Assembly (NCBI RefSeq): GCF_016313185.1
Contig: NZ_CP066218.1
Coordinates: forward strand, 5,456,001-5,520,000
Origin: Mycolicibacterium baixiangningiae
GTDB taxonomy: Bacteria > Actinomycetota > Actinomycetes > Mycobacteriales > Mycobacteriaceae
DNA length: 64,000 nt
Direction of reading: 5' to 3'
Below are positions 1 to 12,528 of the stretch, in pieces; within the stretch, counting starts at the first letter, position 1, and each line of letters opens with the position of its first letter. A program made the position numbers and the translations under genes. The notes beneath the pieces are model-generated. The model searched no databases and was not told the origin of the DNA. It worked only from the letters and a program-made list of their open reading frames with translations.

Positions 1-1766
1 TTGTATGCCGGTGTCCGCAGGATCTTCTCCCCGCTGGGCAACTCGACCGGACGGGGGTAGTCGGCGTGCGAGTCGGCGCCCTGACGAGAAACGCCGTCCG
101 GCGTGGTCGCGGCACCGGCCGACAGTTGCTCGAGCGGCAGCGTCAAGGGGTTGGGACCGAACGCGCCGAGGTCTCCGGCCGACGGCAACGGAATGGGACC
201 CCACTTCGGATCCCCCGATATCGGGTCACCGGGGGCCGACATCACATAGGCGTGCCCGTCCGCGAGGTAGAGATCGGACTCGTCCCGGATCGGTGGGTGG
301 GTCTCGATCGGCACACCCTGGGCGTTGTGGTGCGTCACGCTGTCGTTGGTGAACCCGAGGCCGGGTGAGCCGTAGAACGCCGCATCGTCGACGACGCCGG
401 GCTGGCCGAGTTCGTTGAGCGCCTGTGCGGTCGTCAGCGAGCCGTAGGAGTGGCCGAACGCTGACAGGTGCACATCCGAACCGTTCTCGTTGGTGGCGTT
501 GATCCCCCGGTAGAACTCGGCGAGATCGGGCGCCGCCTCGTTGGCCCGGCTGTCGAATCCGGCCTCGAGCACCGAGATGTCGTCCTTGTCGGGCGGCTCG
601 TAGCCCAGCCAGGCGATCGCGGAGACCTGCTCACCTTGTCGCCCCGCCAGCGCGAGCTGATTCTGTGTCTCGGAGCGCAGGGCGCTGGCCTCGTTGACCA
701 TTCCGGGCAGGCTCTCCGGTGTCGTGCCCACTCCGGGGGTGGTGACGGCGACGTGCTGGGCTTCGTCCGGATTCCCCACGGCGATGGCCGCCCGGGGTTC
801 GCGGCCCTCGGGAAACTCCAGCAGCATCAGGTACTTGTTCGGGTCGTCCTTTCCGTCGGCCGAAAGCGCTTCCTTCATCGCTTTCAGGTCCGCCAAGCGG
901 GCGTTACGGTCCGCCACCATCTGGTTGTAGTCCTGCACGTGACCGTAGGCCCGGCGGTCCAGCGGCACACCCTTGTCCTTCAGGTACTGCTGCAGGGTGG
1001 GTGTCGAGTCGACGTCGCGCTGCGCTTCGTCGAGCTGCCGGTCCAGCGTGGCCTTGTTCACTTCACTGCGTACCGCTACCGGGACACCGTCGCGGTTGGC
1101 GACCCATTCGGGATGCTCGGCCACGACTTTGCGCTGCTCCTCTACCGACAACGCTTCCCACCAGGCGTTGACGTCGTTGGGTGCGACGCCGTCGCCCTCC
1201 GGCGGGTACGGCGCGGACAACCCGGAGTGATCGCGGCCCATCTGGTGCGCGCCGGCGAAGTCGGTGGCGCCATTGGCGGTGACGTCGCCCTCGGCCAGGT
1301 TCGCGAACACCTCGGCGCAGTCGGCGTCCACGTCCTGGCCCTGATGAATGAGTGCCTTCGCCCGCGACTCGAGGTCGTCGGCGATCGGCTGTAACTCGTC
1401 GTGCATGTCGGCGGGCGCGGTAATCGTGACGTCGCCGTTGTCGGCGAGCGTGAGCAGCCCGCCCTGCGCTGCGACGTCGGCACGCAGGGCGGCGAGCTCG
1501 GATTGCAGTTCCGCCACCGCGGCGGAGGTCTCCTCGGCCAGCTGGGCCACCGCGCCGATCACCGCGACGTCGTCGAGCACCTTGCCTTTGCTCTCGTGGA
1601 TCTTGCCGCGGGCGGCGTCTGCGGCCGGAGAGTCCCAGCCGGGTAATCGGGAGATCATCTCGAGGTCGGACGTGACACCCTCGATGTTCTCGAGTTCGGC
1701 ACCGAGCTCGAAGGAGATGGACTGCAGCGCGCCGACATTCCAGGTGTCGATATCGCTCAGCTGCAT
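1..1766 (-). CDS. DUF1023 alpha/beta hydrolase, partial (C-terminus beyond window)
   Basis: The minus strand from the ATG at 1764-1766 stays open to the window edge. The N-terminal ~250 residues are helical and WXG100/ESX-like in flavour (start [16 protein letters not shown]), and the later part carries the nucleophile elbow GHSYGS with the surrounding DUF1023 pattern (AWLGYEPPD, then [10 protein letters not shown]). The family is abundant in mycobacteria; its substrate is not known. A run of six G's just upstream of the ATG serves as ribosome binding site and supports this start. The gene is divergent from dprE1, with 109 bp between the two starts. The long plus-strand frames across this stretch are codon-bias shadows. 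The C-terminus cannot be seen. Confidence 0.85.
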   Translation of the reverse strand, partial: MQLSDIDTWNVGALQSISFELGAELENIEGVTSDLEMISRLPGWDSPAADAARGKIHESKGKVLDDVAVIGAVAQLAEETSAAVAELQSELAALRADVAAQGGLLTLADNGDVTITAPADMHDELQPIADDLESRAKALIHQGQDVDADCAEVFANLAEGDVTANGATDFAGAHQMGRDHSGLSAPYPPEGDGVAPNDVNAWWEALSVEEQRKVVAEHPEWVANRDGVPVAVRSEVNKATLDRQLDEAQRDVDSTPTLQQYLKDKGVPLDRRAYGHVQDYNQMVADRNARLADLKAMKEALSADGKDDPNKYLMLLEFPEGREPRAAIAVGNPDEAQHVAVTTPGVGTTPESLPGMVNEASALRSETQNQLALAGRQGEQVSAIAWLGYEPPDKDDISVLEAGFDSRANEAAPDLAEFYRGINATNENGSDVHLSAFGHSYGSLTTAQALNELGQPGVVDDAAFYGSPGLGFTNDSVTHHNAQGVPIETHPPIRDESDLYLADGHAYVMSAPGDPISGDPKWGPIPLPSAGDLGAFGPNPLTLPLEQLSAGAATTPDGVSRQGADSHADYPRPVELPSGEKILRTPAY

Positions 1767-1840
1767 GTACCAACCCCCCAGCGCCGATCATCAGGTTACC
1801 GTCGAGCCCCGCATGGCGTGCGCACCACTTTGCGGCTGCG

Positions 1841-1868
1841 CTGACCCGCCGGACCGAAGCGGTACCCT
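1841..1868 (+). promoter_or_regulatory. Candidate dprE1 promoter, probably leaderless transcript
   Basis: A -35-like CTGACC (1841-1846) and a -10 TACCCT (1863-1868, matching the mycobacterial TANNNT form) are separated by 16 bp. The -10 ends seven bases before the dprE1 ATG, the usual distance to a transcription start, so the mRNA may begin at or within a base of the start codon. No ribosome binding site is visible, which fits a leaderless message. Inferred from sequence only. Confidence 0.45.
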
Positions 1869-1875
1869 CGTCACG

Positions 1876-3246
1876 ATGTTGCAGACCACGACCAGGCGGC
1901 TCACCGGTTGGGCCCGTACCGCGCCCACCGTGGCGCAGGTGCTGTCGACGCCCGACCCCGAGGTGATCGTCAACGCCGTCGCGCGGGTCGCCGACGATCC
2001 GCAACGCGGGATCATCGCCCGCGGACTGGGCCGGTCCTACGGGGACAACGCCCAGAACGGCGGCGGCCTCGTCGTCGACATGACCGCGCTCAACCGCATC
2101 CACACCATGGACAGCGACAGCCATCTCGTGGACGTCGACGCCGGGGTCAACCTCGACCAGCTGATGCGGGCGGCACTGCCGCTAGGACTGTGGGTTCCGG
2201 TGTTGCCCGGCACCCGCCAGGTCACCGTCGGCGGCGCGATCGCGTGCGACATCCACGGGAAGAACCACCACAGCGCGGGCAGCTTCGGCAACCACGTCCG
2301 CTCGATGGACCTGCTCACCGCCGACGGCACCGTGCGCACCATCAAACCGCGGGGCAAGGACGCCGACCTCTTCTGGGCGACCGTCGGGGGCAACGGGTTG
2401 ACCGGCATCATCCTGCGCGCCACCATCGCGATGACGCCGACGGAGACCGCCTACTTCATCGCCGACGGCGACGTCACCGCCGACCTCGACGAGACCATCG
2501 CTTTCCACAGCGACGGCAGCGAGGCGAACTACTCCTACTCCAGCGCCTGGTTCGACGCGATCAGCCCGCCGCCCAAACTCGGCCGTGCCGCCATCTCCCG
2601 CGGCTCGCTGGCCACCCTCGACCAGCTGCCCAGGAAGCTGCAACGCAATCCACTGAAATTCGATGCGCCGCAACTGCTCACGTTCCCCGACGTGTTTCCC
2701 AACGGGCTGGCGAACAAGTGGACGTTCGGACCGATCGGCGAGCTGTGGTACCGCAAATCGGGCACCTACCGCGGTAAGGTCCAGAACCTGACGCAGTTCT
2801 ACCACCCGCTCGACATGTTCGGGGAGTGGAACCGTGCCTACGGCAGCGACGGGTTCCTGCAGTACCAGTTCGTGGTGCCCACCGAGGCCGTCGACGAATT
2901 CAAGGCCATCCTCGTCGACATCCAGCGCTCCGGCCACTACTCGTTCCTCAACGTGTTCAAACTGTTCGGCCCCGGAAACAAAGCGCCGCTGAGCTTTCCG
3001 ATCCCCGGCTGGAACGTCTGCGTCGACTTCCCGATCAAACCCGGGCTCGGTGAGTTCATCAGCGGACTCGACCACCGGGTGCTGCGGTTCGGCGGGCGGC
3101 TCTACACCGCCAAGGACTCCCGCACCACCGCCGACACCTTCCACGCCATGTACCCGCGCATCGACGAGTGGATCGCCGTGCGCCGTCGGGTCGACCCCGA
3201 CGGGGTGTTCGCCTCGGACATGGCCCGACGTTTGGAGCTGCTCTGA
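1876..3246 (+). CDS. dprE1: Decaprenylphosphoryl-beta-D-ribose 2'-oxidase DprE1
   Basis: FAD-dependent oxidase that, with DprE2, epimerises decaprenylphosphoryl ribose to decaprenylphosphoryl arabinose, the arabinose donor for arabinogalactan and lipoarabinomannan. The 456-residue protein closely matches M. tuberculosis DprE1 from memory: N-terminal FAD-binding region ([15 protein letters not shown]), the [15 protein letters not shown] stretch, and C-terminal [11 protein letters not shown]. The cysteine attacked by benzothiazinones (Cys387 in M. tuberculosis) is present as Cys382 in GWNVCVDF, so covalent inhibition should be possible. The ATG at 1876 fits the family length and the promoter just upstream; the frame is open further 5' but that part is antisense to the hydrolase gene. 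First gene of the cell-wall operon. Confidence 0.97.
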   Translation: MLQTTTRRLTGWARTAPTVAQVLSTPDPEVIVNAVARVADDPQRGIIARGLGRSYGDNAQNGGGLVVDMTALNRIHTMDSDSHLVDVDAGVNLDQLMRAALPLGLWVPVLPGTRQVTVGGAIACDIHGKNHHSAGSFGNHVRSMDLLTADGTVRTIKPRGKDADLFWATVGGNGLTGIILRATIAMTPTETAYFIADGDVTADLDETIAFHSDGSEANYSYSSAWFDAISPPPKLGRAAISRGSLATLDQLPRKLQRNPLKFDAPQLLTFPDVFPNGLANKWTFGPIGELWYRKSGTYRGKVQNLTQFYHPLDMFGEWNRAYGSDGFLQYQFVVPTEAVDEFKAILVDIQRSGHYSFLNVFKLFGPGNKAPLSFPIPGWNVCVDFPIKPGLGEFISGLDHRVLRFGGRLYTAKDSRTTADTFHAMYPRIDEWIAVRRRVDPDGVFASDMARRLELL

Positions 3247-3259
3247 ATGGTGCGCACAC

Positions 3260-4027
3260 ATGCTTGACGCCGTAGGTAACCCCCAGACCATCCTGCTGCT
3301 CGGCGGGACCTCGGAGATCGGGTTGGCGATCTGCGAGCGCTACCTGCGCGACGCGCCCGCCCGCATCGTGCTCGCCGCGCTGCCCGACGATCCCGGCCGC
3401 GACGCCGCCGTCGCTCAGATGCGCAGCGCGGGAGCCAAATCCGTCGAGGTCATCGACTTCGACGCGGTGGACACCGCGAGCCACCCCGATGTGATCGACC
3501 GGGCGTGCGAAGCCGGCGCCCGCGACATCGACGTGGCGATCGTCGCGTTCGGGCTGCTCGGTGACGCCGAGGAGCTGTGGCAGAACCAGCGCAAAGCCGT
3601 GCAGATCGCCGAGATCAACTACACCGCGGCGGTTTCGGTCGGCGTGCTGCTCGGCGAGAAGATGCGCGAACAGGGCTTCGGTCAGATCATCGCGATGAGC
3701 TCGGCTGCCGGTGAGCGCGTGCGGCGGTCGAACTTCGTCTACGGGTCCACCAAGGCCGGGCTCGACGGTTTCTATCTCGGACTCGGAGAAGCGCTGCGCG
3801 AGTACGGCGTTCACGTCCTCGTCATCCGCCCCGGTCAGGTGCGGACCCGGATGAGCGCCCACGTCAAGGAAGCGCCGCTGACCGTGGACAAGGAATACGT
3901 CGCCGAACTGGCGGTGACCGCGTCGGCCAAGGGTAAGGATCTGGTCTGGGCGCCGGGGGCGTTCCGCTACGTGATGATGGTGCTGCGCCACATTCCGCGG
4001 CCCATCTTCCGCAAGCTGCCCATCTAA
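3260..4027 (+). CDS. dprE2: Decaprenylphosphoryl-D-2-keto-erythropentose reductase DprE2
   Basis: Short-chain dehydrogenase that reduces the DprE1 keto product to decaprenylphosphoryl arabinose. The 255-residue protein has a Rossmann nucleotide-binding start ([13 protein letters not shown]), the catalytic Ser (MSSAAGE) and YxxxK (YGSTK), and ends in RKLPI as the M. tuberculosis enzyme does. The ATG at 3260 gives the family start [10 protein letters not shown], 13 bp after the dprE1 stop. Four bases separate its stop from aftA, so the genes are almost certainly co-transcribed. Confidence 0.96.
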   Translation: MLDAVGNPQTILLLGGTSEIGLAICERYLRDAPARIVLAALPDDPGRDAAVAQMRSAGAKSVEVIDFDAVDTASHPDVIDRACEAGARDIDVAIVAFGLLGDAEELWQNQRKAVQIAEINYTAAVSVGVLLGEKMREQGFGQIIAMSSAAGERVRRSNFVYGSTKAGLDGFYLGLGEALREYGVHVLVIRPGQVRTRMSAHVKEAPLTVDKEYVAELAVTASAKGKDLVWAPGAFRYVMMVLRHIPRPIFRKLPI

Positions 4028-4031
4028 CCCG

Positions 4032-5954
4032 GTGGGCACGAACTCGCTGGCCGCCCCGTTGAAAGTCGCGGGCCGGATGGTGGTGGCGGCGCTGATCGCC
4101 GCCGCCGTCGCGGTCGTGGCCCTCGCGGCGATCGCGCGGGTCGAGTGGCCGGCCTACAACTCGTCGAATCAACTGCACGCGCTGACCACCGTCGGCCAAT
4201 TCGGCGCTCTGGCAGGGCTGTTCGCGGCGGCGTGGGCGCACCAGCGCGGCAGGCGCCTGCTGGCGCACGCGGCGTCGACGGTGTTCCTGTCCGCGTTCGC
4301 CGTCGTGACCCTGGCGATGCCGCTGGGCGCCACCAAGCTCTACCTGTTCGGCATCTCGGTGGACCAGCAGTTCCGCACCGAATACCTGACCCGCTTCGCC
4401 GACACCGCGGCGCTGCACGACATGACCTACTACGGGTTGCCGCCGTTCTATCCGCCCGGGTGGTTCTGGCTCGGCGGACGGCTCGCCGCGCTGACCGGCA
4501 CACCCGCGTGGGAGATGTTCAAACCCTGGGCGATCATCTCGATCGCGATCTCCGTCGTCCTCGCATATGTGTTGTGGACGGCGATGATCCGGTTTCGGTA
4601 CGCGCTGATCGTCACCACCGCGACCGCCGCGGTGATGCTGGCCTACTCGCCGGCCGAACCGTATGCCGCGATCGTCGCGGTGCTGCTGCCGCCGGTGTTC
4701 GTCCTGGCATGGTCGGGGTTGCGGGCCGGGAGCCGGCACGGCGGGCAGGAGCGACGGGGGTACCTCCCGCTTGCGGGGGCCGACTCGGGGATCGGGCACG
4801 CCGGGTGGGGCGCGATCGTCGGCGTCGGGGTGTTTCTCGGGGTGGCGGCCCTGTTCTACACACTGCTGTTGGGTTATGCGGCGTTCACGCTGGTGCTCAT
4901 GGGGCTGACGGTCGCCGTCGCCCGCCGAACGATCGAACCACTGCTACGGCTCCTGGTGATCGCGGTGATTTCCGGCGCGATCGCGTTGATCGGCTGGGGT
5001 CCCTACCTTCTGGCGGCGGCGAAAGGCACACCCGCCGACACCGGCACCGCCCAGCACTACCTGCCCGCCGACGGCGCTCAGCTGTCCTTCCCGATGCTCA
5101 GCTTCACGCTGCTCGGCGCGCTGTGCCTGGTCGGCACGGTCTGGCTGGTCGTGCGCGCCCGCACCTCCACCCGGGCCGGGGCGCTGGCCATCGCCGTGCT
5201 CGCGGTCTACGCGTGGTCGCTGCTGTCGATGCTCACCACGCTGGCGGGCACCACGCTGCTGTCGTTCCGGCTGCAGCCGACGCTGGTGATCCTGCTGTCC
5301 GCCGCCGGGGTGTTCGGGTTCGTCGAGGCGGCGCGCGGGCTGGCCGAGAACTTCTCCAGCCGACGGCTGCTGGTGGCCGCGGGTGCCGTCGGCACGATCG
5401 GGGCGCTCACCTTCAGCCAGGACATCCCCGACGTGCTCCGCCCGGACATCGCCGTGGCCTACAGCGACACCGACGGCTACGGGCAGCGCGCCGACCGCAG
5501 GCCGCCCGGCTCCGAACGCTACTACCGCGAGATCGACGCGGCGATCCTCGACGCGACCGGCCGTCCCCGCAACGAGACGATCGTGCTGACCGCCGACTAC
5601 AGCTTCCTGTCCTACTACCCGTACTACGGATTCCAGGGTCTGACGTCGCACTACGCCAACCCCCTCGCGCAGTTCGACGAGCGGGCGAAGGCCATCGAGA
5701 GCTGGCGGACCCTCGGTGACGCCGACCAGTTCGTGGCGGCGCTGGACGGCATGCCGTGGGATCCGCCGACGGTGTTCCTGATGCGCCGTGGCGCCGAGGA
5801 CACCTACACCCTGCGGCTGGCCTCCGACGTCTACCCCAACCACCCGAACGTGCGGCGCTATCAGGTGAAGCTCGACGCGGCACTGTTCGACGACCCGCGC
5901 TTCGAGGTTTCCGACATCGGTCCGTTCGTGTTGGCGATCAGAGTCGATGACTGA
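4032..5954 (+). CDS. aftA: Galactan 5-O-arabinofuranosyltransferase AftA
   Basis: Integral-membrane GT-C arabinosyltransferase that adds the first arabinose residues to the galactan chain of arabinogalactan. The 640-residue protein starts at GTG 4032, has an N-terminal transmembrane helix and many further hydrophobic segments in the first two thirds, and a soluble C-terminal domain. The acidic [12 protein letters not shown] loop after the second hydrophobic segment occupies the place of the GT-C catalytic motif. The stop overlaps the embC start by 8 bp, indicating coupled translation. Identification rests on length and on the invariant position between dprE2 and embC. Confidence 0.94.
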   Translation: MGTNSLAAPLKVAGRMVVAALIAAAVAVVALAAIARVEWPAYNSSNQLHALTTVGQFGALAGLFAAAWAHQRGRRLLAHAASTVFLSAFAVVTLAMPLGATKLYLFGISVDQQFRTEYLTRFADTAALHDMTYYGLPPFYPPGWFWLGGRLAALTGTPAWEMFKPWAIISIAISVVLAYVLWTAMIRFRYALIVTTATAAVMLAYSPAEPYAAIVAVLLPPVFVLAWSGLRAGSRHGGQERRGYLPLAGADSGIGHAGWGAIVGVGVFLGVAALFYTLLLGYAAFTLVLMGLTVAVARRTIEPLLRLLVIAVISGAIALIGWGPYLLAAAKGTPADTGTAQHYLPADGAQLSFPMLSFTLLGALCLVGTVWLVVRARTSTRAGALAIAVLAVYAWSLLSMLTTLAGTTLLSFRLQPTLVILLSAAGVFGFVEAARGLAENFSSRRLLVAAGAVGTIGALTFSQDIPDVLRPDIAVAYSDTDGYGQRADRRPPGSERYYREIDAAILDATGRPRNETIVLTADYSFLSYYPYYGFQGLTSHYANPLAQFDERAKAIESWRTLGDADQFVAALDGMPWDPPTVFLMRRGAEDTYTLRLASDVYPNHPNVRRYQVKLDAALFDDPRFEVSDIGPFVLAIRVDD

Positions 5955-8900
5955 CGCCCAGGCCGGGCCGTTAACATCTAGGCCCGTGAACTCTGGGGTT
6001 GCGGTCGGGAGCAACCACCGGACGGCGCGCCTCATCGCCATCGTCGCGGGACTGCTCGGCGCGGCGATGGCGCTGGCCACCCCGCTGCTGCCGGTGAAGC
6101 AGACGACCGCGGAGCTGAACTGGCCGCAGGACGGCGTCCTGCGCAGCGTCGACGCCCCACTGATCGGCTACGTCGCCACCGATCTGACGATCACCGTGCC
6201 GTGCCGGGCGGCGGCCGGGCTGGCCGGACCCGCGAACACCGGACGCACCGTCCTGCTGTCCACCGTGCCCAAACAGGCGCCCAAGGCCGTCGACCGGGGT
6301 CTGCTCATCGAGCGGGTGAACAACGACCTGCTGGTCATCGTCCGCAATACGCCGGTGGTGTCGGCGCCGCTGGACGAAGTGCTCAGCCCGCAGTGCCGGC
6401 AGTTGGTGTTCACCGCCCACGCCGACAAGGTCACCGGCGAATTCGTCGGCCTCACCCAGGGCCCCGACGACGTGGAACCGGGAGAGGACCCCGGCCAACC
6501 GCTGCGCGGCGAACGCAGCGGCTACGACTTCCGGCCGCAGATCGTCGGCGTCTTCACCGACCTGACCGGGCCCGCCCCGCCCGGTCTGCAGTTCTCGGCC
6601 ACCGTCGACTCCCGCTACAGCAGTACGCCCACCCTGCTCAAGCTGCTGGTGATGTTCGCGGGCGTCGCGCTGACCGTCATCGCGCTCGGTGCGCTGCACG
6701 TCCTCGACACCGACGACGGGATGCGCCACCGCCGGTTCCTCCCGTCGCGCTGGTGGTCGATGACCCCGCTGGACGGTGTGGTCACCGCCGTGCTGGTGTG
6801 GTGGCACTTCGTCGGCGCCAACACCGCCGACGACGGCTACATCCTGACCATGGCCCGGGTGTCCGAACAGTCCGGCTACATGGCCAACTACTACCGCTGG
6901 TTCGGCACACCGGAAGCCCCGTTCGGCTGGTACTACGACCTGCTCGCGCTGTGGTCGCACGTCAGCACCGCCAGCGTGTGGATGCGGCTGCCGACCCTGC
7001 TGATGGCGCTGGCCTGCTGGTGGTTGATCAGCCGGGAGGTGATCCCGCGCCTCGGACACGCGGTGAAGGTCAACCGCGCGGCGGCGTGGACGGCGGCGGG
7101 CATGTTCCTGGCGGTCTGGCTGCCACTCAACAACGGTCTGCGGCCCGAGCCGATCATCGCGCTGGGCATCCTGCTGACCTGGTGCTCGGTGGAGCGCGGG
7201 GTGGCCACCAGCCGGCTGCTGCCGGTCGCGATCGCGGTCATCATCGGCGCGCTCACCCTGTTCTCCGGGCCGACCGGCATCGCCGCCGTCGGCGCCCTGC
7301 TGGTCGCCGTCGGGCCACTGAAGACGATCGTGGCGCGGCATGTCGCGCGGTTCGGCTACCTGGCCCTGCTGGCGCCGATCCTGGCCGCGGGCACCGTCAC
7401 CGCGATCCTGATCTTCCGCGACCAGACCCTGGTCGGCGAACTGCAGGCCAGCGCCTTCAAGAGTGCGGTCGGGCCGAGCCTGAGCTGGTTCGACGAGCAC
7501 ATCCGCTACGAGCGGCTCTTCACCACCAGCCCCGACGGCTCGGTGGCGCGGCGTTTCGCGGTGCTGACCCTGCTGCTCGCGCTGGCCGTGTCCGTGGCGA
7601 TGACGCTGCGCAAGGGCCGCATCCCCGGCACCGCGGCAGGGCCGAGCCGGCGGATCATCGGTATCACGATCATCTCGTTCTTCGCGATGATGTTCACCCC
7701 CACCAAGTGGACCCACCACTTCGGTGTGTTCGCCGGGCTCGCGGGGTCCCTCGGCGCGCTGGCCGCCGTCGCCGTCATGGCCGTGGCGATGAAGTCGCGA
7801 CGCAACCGGGCCATGTTCGCGGCCACGGTGCTGTTCGTCGCCGCGCTGTCGTTCGCCACCGTCAACGGCTGGTGGTACGTCTCGAACTTCGGGGTGCCCT
7901 GGTCGAATTCGTTCCCCGAATACAAGTTCGGCTTCACCACGCTGCTGCTCGGACTGTCCGTGCTCGCGCTGCTCGTGGCGGCGTGGTTCCACTTCTCCGG
8001 ACGCGACACCTCCCCCGACGACGACGGCCGCTGGCGGTGGCGCCGGATCGTGCAGTCACCGCTGGCGATCGCCGCATGGCTGGTGGTGATGTTCGAGGTG
8101 GTCTCGCTGACGCTGGCGATGGTCGACCAGTACCCGGCGTGGACGGTCGGCCGGTCCAACCTCGAGGCGCTGACCGGCAAGACGTGCGGGCTCGCCAACG
8201 ACGTGATGGTCGAACAGGATCCGAACGCCGGACTGCTCGCGCCCATCGGGGTTCCCGTCGGCGCCGCACTGGGCGCCGCGGCGGCGCAGGGTTTCAGCCC
8301 CAACGGCATCCCGTCCGACGTGTCCGCGGACGCCGTGATGGACCAACCGGGTGCGACGAACTTCGCCGACACCGAAGGTGACGACGAGACGGGCGACGAG
8401 GCCGGCACCGAGGGCGGCACGACCGCCCGCGCCGGCATCAACGGATCCCGCGCCCGGCTGCCCTTCAACCTGAACCCGGCCCGCACCCCCGTGCTGGGTA
8501 GCTGGCGAAGCGGCACCCAGGCGCCGGCCGATCTGCGCTCGGCGTGGTACCGGCTGCCCGACCGCGGTTCGCGCGGGCCGCTGCTGGTGGTGTCGGCAGC
8601 CGGCCGCTTCGATCCCGGCGACATGGTGGTGCAGTGGGCCACCGACGACGGCGGCGCCGATCCGGACCCGGGCGGCAGCGTCGGATTCGGCGACGTCGGG
8701 GCGTCGCCGGCGTGGCGCAACCTGCGGGTGCCGCTGGACGCCATCCCCGCCGAGGCCACCCGCATCCGGCTGGTCGCCAACGACGACGACCTGAGCCCGG
8801 AGCACTGGATCGCGCTGACCCCGCCCCGGATCCCGGAACTGCGCTCACTGCAGGACGTGGTCGGCTCGCAGGACCCCGTCCTGCTCGACTGGCTGGTCGG

Positions 8901-9219
8901 GCTGGCCTTCCCCTGCCAGCGTCCGTTCGACCACCGCGACGGCGTCGTCGAGGTGCCGAAGTGGCGGATCATGCCGGACCGGTTCGGCGCCGAGGCCAAC
9001 TCGCCGGTGATGGACTACCTCGGCGGCGGCCCACTGGGCATCACCGAACTCCTGCTGCGCCCGGCGACCCTGCCGACGTACCTGAAGGACGACTGGTTCC
9101 GCGACTGGGGTGCGCTGCAGCAGCTCACGCCGTTCTACCGGGACGCCGTACCGGCACGCCTGGATCTCGGTTCCACAACGCGCAGCGGCCTGTGGAGCCC
9201 GGCGCCGCTTCGCCACTAG
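5947..9219 (+). CDS. embC: Arabinosyltransferase EmbC
   Basis: GT-C arabinosyltransferase that extends the arabinan of lipoarabinomannan. About 1090 residues with N-terminal [23 protein letters not shown] features shared by Emb proteins, a periplasmic jelly-roll segment, the catalytic [11 protein letters not shown] loop near residue 295, a multi-helix membrane core, and a large C-terminal carbohydrate-binding domain. Assigned EmbC by position after aftA and by EmbC-type stretches ([24 protein letters not shown]). The ATG at 5947 overlaps aftA; a GTG at 5986 is an alternative start that would begin MNSGVAVG. Confidence 0.95.
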   Translation: MTDAQAGPLTSRPVNSGVAVGSNHRTARLIAIVAGLLGAAMALATPLLPVKQTTAELNWPQDGVLRSVDAPLIGYVATDLTITVPCRAAAGLAGPANTGRTVLLSTVPKQAPKAVDRGLLIERVNNDLLVIVRNTPVVSAPLDEVLSPQCRQLVFTAHADKVTGEFVGLTQGPDDVEPGEDPGQPLRGERSGYDFRPQIVGVFTDLTGPAPPGLQFSATVDSRYSSTPTLLKLLVMFAGVALTVIALGALHVLDTDDGMRHRRFLPSRWWSMTPLDGVVTAVLVWWHFVGANTADDGYILTMARVSEQSGYMANYYRWFGTPEAPFGWYYDLLALWSHVSTASVWMRLPTLLMALACWWLISREVIPRLGHAVKVNRAAAWTAAGMFLAVWLPLNNGLRPEPIIALGILLTWCSVERGVATSRLLPVAIAVIIGALTLFSGPTGIAAVGALLVAVGPLKTIVARHVARFGYLALLAPILAAGTVTAILIFRDQTLVGELQASAFKSAVGPSLSWFDEHIRYERLFTTSPDGSVARRFAVLTLLLALAVSVAMTLRKGRIPGTAAGPSRRIIGITIISFFAMMFTPTKWTHHFGVFAGLAGSLGALAAVAVMAVAMKSRRNRAMFAATVLFVAALSFATVNGWWYVSNFGVPWSNSFPEYKFGFTTLLLGLSVLALLVAAWFHFSGRDTSPDDDGRWRWRRIVQSPLAIAAWLVVMFEVVSLTLAMVDQYPAWTVGRSNLEALTGKTCGLANDVMVEQDPNAGLLAPIGVPVGAALGAAAAQGFSPNGIPSDVSADAVMDQPGATNFADTEGDDETGDEAGTEGGTTARAGINGSRARLPFNLNPARTPVLGSWRSGTQAPADLRSAWYRLPDRGSRGPLLVVSAAGRFDPGDMVVQWATDDGGADPDPGGSVGFGDVGASPAWRNLRVPLDAIPAEATRIRLVANDDDLSPEHWIALTPPRIPELRSLQDVVGSQDPVLLDWLVGLAFPCQRPFDHRDGVVEVPKWRIMPDRFGAEANSPVMDYLGGGPLGITELLLRPATLPTYLKDDWFRDWGALQQLTPFYRDAVPARLDLGSTTRSGLWSPAPLRH

Positions 9220-9243
9220 GTCCGTCGCCTACCATCGACGCTC

Positions 9244-12200
9244 GTGCCCGCCCACCGTTTCGTCCGCCTTCTCGCCGTCTTCGCGGGCTTGGCGGGCGTC
9301 GTGCTGTGCGCGTTGGCCCCGCTGCTGCCGGTGAAGCAGGCCACCGCCACGATCCTGTGGCCGCAGGCGCCCGCCGAGGACGGCTTCGTCGGCGACCTGA
9401 CCGCGCCGCTGGTGTCCGGGGCGCCGCGGGCGCTCCACGTGGCCATCCCGTGCCAGGCGATCTCCACGATGCCCGCCGACGGCGGCCTCGTGTTCTCCAC
9501 GATCCCGCCCGCAGGCATCGCCGCCGGGCGCAACGGGCTGTTCGTCCGCGCCAACGCCGATGACGTCGTCGTCGCGTTCCGCGATTCGGTCGCCGCGGTC
9601 GCCCCGCGCGCCGCGGTCGCGGCGGGCGCATGCAGCGAGCTGCGCATCTGGGCCGACGTCGGCGCGGTCGGTGCCGACTTCGTCGGCATCCCCGGAGCCG
9701 CGGGCACGCTGGCCCCGGACAAGCGTCCGCAGGTCGCCGGCGTGTTCACCGAGCTCGAGGTGGCGGCACAGCCCGGAGCCGCCCCGGCGGCGACATCAGA
9801 GCCACGCCTGACCGCCCGCATCGACGTCGACACCCGGTTCATCACCAGCCCCACGCTGCTCAAGCTGGCGGTGATGACGCTGGGCGTGCTGTGTGTGCTC
9901 GCCTCGATCGTCGCGCTGGCCCTGCTCGACCGCCGCGTCGGGCGCGGCGTCCCCCGCGCATGGCGGCGCCTGCGAGGGGTCGGCCTGTGGACATGGCTGG
10001 CCGACATCGGGGTGATCGGCACGCTGCTGCTGTGGCACGTGGTCGGGGCGCAGTCGTCGGACGACGGATACAACCTGACGATCGCGCGCGTCTCCGACGA
10101 GGCCGGCTACACCGCGAACTACTTCCGCTACTTCGGCGCGACGGAAGCGCCGTTCGACTGGTACCAGAGCGTGCTCGCGAACCTGGCGTCGATCAGCACG
10201 GCCGGCGTGTGGATGCGCATCCCCGCCACGGCGGCGGCGATCGCGACGTGGCTGATCATCAGCCGCTGCGTGATCCCGCGGCTCGGCAGACGCCTGGCCG
10301 CCAACCGGGTCGCGGTGTGGACCGCAGGCGCGGTGTTCCTCGCGGCCTGGTTACCGTTCAACAACGGCCTGCGGCCCGAACCGCTGATCGCGTTCGCGGT
10401 GATCGCGGTGTGGATGCTGGTGGAGCGGTCCGTCGGCACCCGCCAACTCTGGCCCGCCGCGGTGGCCGTCGTCCTCGCGATGTTCTCGGTGACGCTCGCA
10501 CCGCAGGGTCTGATCGCGCTCGCCCCGCTGCTCGTCGGTGCGCGTCCGATCGCCCGCATCATCTCCGCCCGCCGCCCGGTCGACGGGCTGATGTCCTCCC
10601 TGGCGCCGTTGGTGGCCGCGATGTCCCTGCTGTTCGTCATCGTGTTCCGCGACCAGACGCTGGCCACCGTCGCCGAATCGGTGCGCATCAAGTACGTCGT
10701 CGGCCCGACGCTGCCCTGGTATCAGGAGTTCCTGCGGTACTACTTCCTGACCGTCGAGGACAGCGTGGACGGATCGCTGACCCGCCGCTTCTCGGTGTTG
10801 ATCCTGCTGCTGTGCCTGTTCGGCCTCATCGTGCTGCTGCTGCGCCGCGGCCGGCTGCCCGGGACCTTCGGCGGCCCGGTGTGGCGGCTGGCCGGCACCA
10901 CGGCCGTCGGGCTGCTGCTGCTGACGCTCACGCCGACGAAGTGGGCGGTGCAGTTCGGAGCGTTCGCCGGCCTCGCGGGCGCGCTCGGCGGCGTCACCGC
11001 CTTCGCCTTCGCCCGCGTCGGCGTCAACAGCCGACGGAACCTGGCGCTGTACGTGACCGCGCTGCTGTTCGTGCTGGCGTGGGCGACCTCCGGGATCAAC
11101 GGCTGGTTCTACACCGGCAACTACGGCGTGCCCTGGTTCGACAAACAACCGGTCATCGTCGGCTTCCCGGTCACCACGATCTTCCTGGTGCTGGCCATCG
11201 CCGGCGGCATCCTGGCCGGCTGGCTGCACTTCCGGATCGACTACGCCGGGCACACCGAGGTCGCCGACACGGGCCGCAACCGCGCGCTGGCGTCGACACC
11301 GCTGCTCGCCGTCGCCGTCATCATGGTCGTGCTCGAACTGGGGTCGATGGTCAAGGCCACCGTCGGCCGCTACCCCGTCTACACCATCGGCGCGGCGAAC
11401 ACGGCGGCGCTGCGGTCCGGGCTGTCGGCGGACAGCTGCGCGATGGCCGACCAGGTGCTCGTCGAGGCCGATACGAACGCCGGGATGCTGCAACCGGTTC
11501 CGGGTCAGCGCTTCGGCCAGTACGGTCCCCTCGGCGGTGAGGACCCTGTCGGCTTCACCCCCAACGGCGTCAGCGACACCCTCGAACCCGCGGAACCCGT
11601 GGCGGCCAATCCGGGCACCGTGAACTCCGACGGACCCGTCGACAAACCGAACATCGGCGTGGGGTACGCGGCGGGCACCGGCGGCGGCTACGGCCCCGAG
11701 GGCGTCAACGGCTCGCGGGTGTTCCTGCCGTTCGGTCTCGACCCCGACCGGACCCCGGTGATGGGCAGCTACGACGAGAACACCGTCGCCGCGGAGGCGA
11801 CGTCGGCGTGGTACCAGCTGCCGCCCCGCAGCCCCGACCGGCCGTTGGTGACCGTCGCCGCCGCGGGCGCGATCTGGTACTACGAGGAGGACAGGTCGTT
11901 CAACTACGGCCAGTCCCTCAAGCTGCAGTGGGGCGTGCACCGGCCGGACGGCACATACGAGGAGCTGGGCGAGGTCCAGCCGATCGACATCCACATGCAG
12001 AAGGCGTGGCGCAACCTGAGGTTCCCGCTGGCCTGGGCGCCGCCGGAGGCCAACGTCGCCCGCATCGTCGCCGACGACCCGAACCTCTCGGAGGATCAGT
12101 GGTTCGCGTTCACGCCGCCGCGGGTTCCGGTGCTGGAGACCGCCAGCGCTTTCCTCGGCGTGCAGACGCCGGTGCTGATGGACATCGCCACCGCCGCCAA

Positions 12201-12528
12201 CTTCCCCTGTCAGCGGCCGTTCTCCGAGCACCTCGGGGTTGCCGAACTGCCGGAGTACCGGATCCTGCCGAACTTCAAGCAGGTGGTCGCGTCGTCGAAC
12301 CAGTGGCAGGCCGCCGAGGACGGTGGGCCGTTCCTGTTCATCCAGGCGCTGCTGCGGACCGCGACGATCCCGACCTACCTGCGCGACGACTGGTACCGCG
12401 ACTGGGGTTCGATCGAGCGCTATATCCGGCTCGTGCCGCGTGACGAGGCACCCGACGCCGTCATCGAGGAAGGATCGACACGAGTGTTCGGGTGGAGCCG
12501 GGGCGGACCGATCAGGGCGCTGCCGTGA
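9244..12528 (+). CDS. embA: Arabinosyltransferase EmbA
   Basis: One of the paired arabinosyltransferases (EmbA-EmbB) that build the terminal hexa-arabinofuranosyl motif of arabinogalactan. 1094 residues from GTG 9244, 24 bp after embC. It has the Emb layout: N-terminal helix with [15 protein letters not shown], catalytic loop [12 protein letters not shown], membrane core ([18 protein letters not shown]) and C-terminal domain. The stop TGA overlaps the embB GTG in a GTGA junction, consistent with coupled synthesis of the EmbA/EmbB complex. Confidence 0.95.
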   Translation: MPAHRFVRLLAVFAGLAGVVLCALAPLLPVKQATATILWPQAPAEDGFVGDLTAPLVSGAPRALHVAIPCQAISTMPADGGLVFSTIPPAGIAAGRNGLFVRANADDVVVAFRDSVAAVAPRAAVAAGACSELRIWADVGAVGADFVGIPGAAGTLAPDKRPQVAGVFTELEVAAQPGAAPAATSEPRLTARIDVDTRFITSPTLLKLAVMTLGVLCVLASIVALALLDRRVGRGVPRAWRRLRGVGLWTWLADIGVIGTLLLWHVVGAQSSDDGYNLTIARVSDEAGYTANYFRYFGATEAPFDWYQSVLANLASISTAGVWMRIPATAAAIATWLIISRCVIPRLGRRLAANRVAVWTAGAVFLAAWLPFNNGLRPEPLIAFAVIAVWMLVERSVGTRQLWPAAVAVVLAMFSVTLAPQGLIALAPLLVGARPIARIISARRPVDGLMSSLAPLVAAMSLLFVIVFRDQTLATVAESVRIKYVVGPTLPWYQEFLRYYFLTVEDSVDGSLTRRFSVLILLLCLFGLIVLLLRRGRLPGTFGGPVWRLAGTTAVGLLLLTLTPTKWAVQFGAFAGLAGALGGVTAFAFARVGVNSRRNLALYVTALLFVLAWATSGINGWFYTGNYGVPWFDKQPVIVGFPVTTIFLVLAIAGGILAGWLHFRIDYAGHTEVADTGRNRALASTPLLAVAVIMVVLELGSMVKATVGRYPVYTIGAANTAALRSGLSADSCAMADQVLVEADTNAGMLQPVPGQRFGQYGPLGGEDPVGFTPNGVSDTLEPAEPVAANPGTVNSDGPVDKPNIGVGYAAGTGGGYGPEGVNGSRVFLPFGLDPDRTPVMGSYDENTVAAEATSAWYQLPPRSPDRPLVTVAAAGAIWYYEEDRSFNYGQSLKLQWGVHRPDGTYEELGEVQPIDIHMQKAWRNLRFPLAWAPPEANVARIVADDPNLSEDQWFAFTPPRVPVLETASAFLGVQTPVLMDIATAANFPCQRPFSEHLGVAELPEYRILPNFKQVVASSNQWQAAEDGGPFLFIQALLRTATIPTYLRDDWYRDWGSIERYIRLVPRDEAPDAVIEEGSTRVFGWSRGGPIRALP

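Noticed and set aside
468..1394. Long plus-strand frame of 308 codons
   Set aside because: It is antisense to the DUF1023 hydrolase, whose frame shows the GHSYG motif and a ribosome binding site.
1348..1875. 5' extension of the dprE1 frame
   Set aside because: The frame is open but the sequence is antisense to the hydrolase and unlike any DprE1; ATG 1876 fits family length and promoter.
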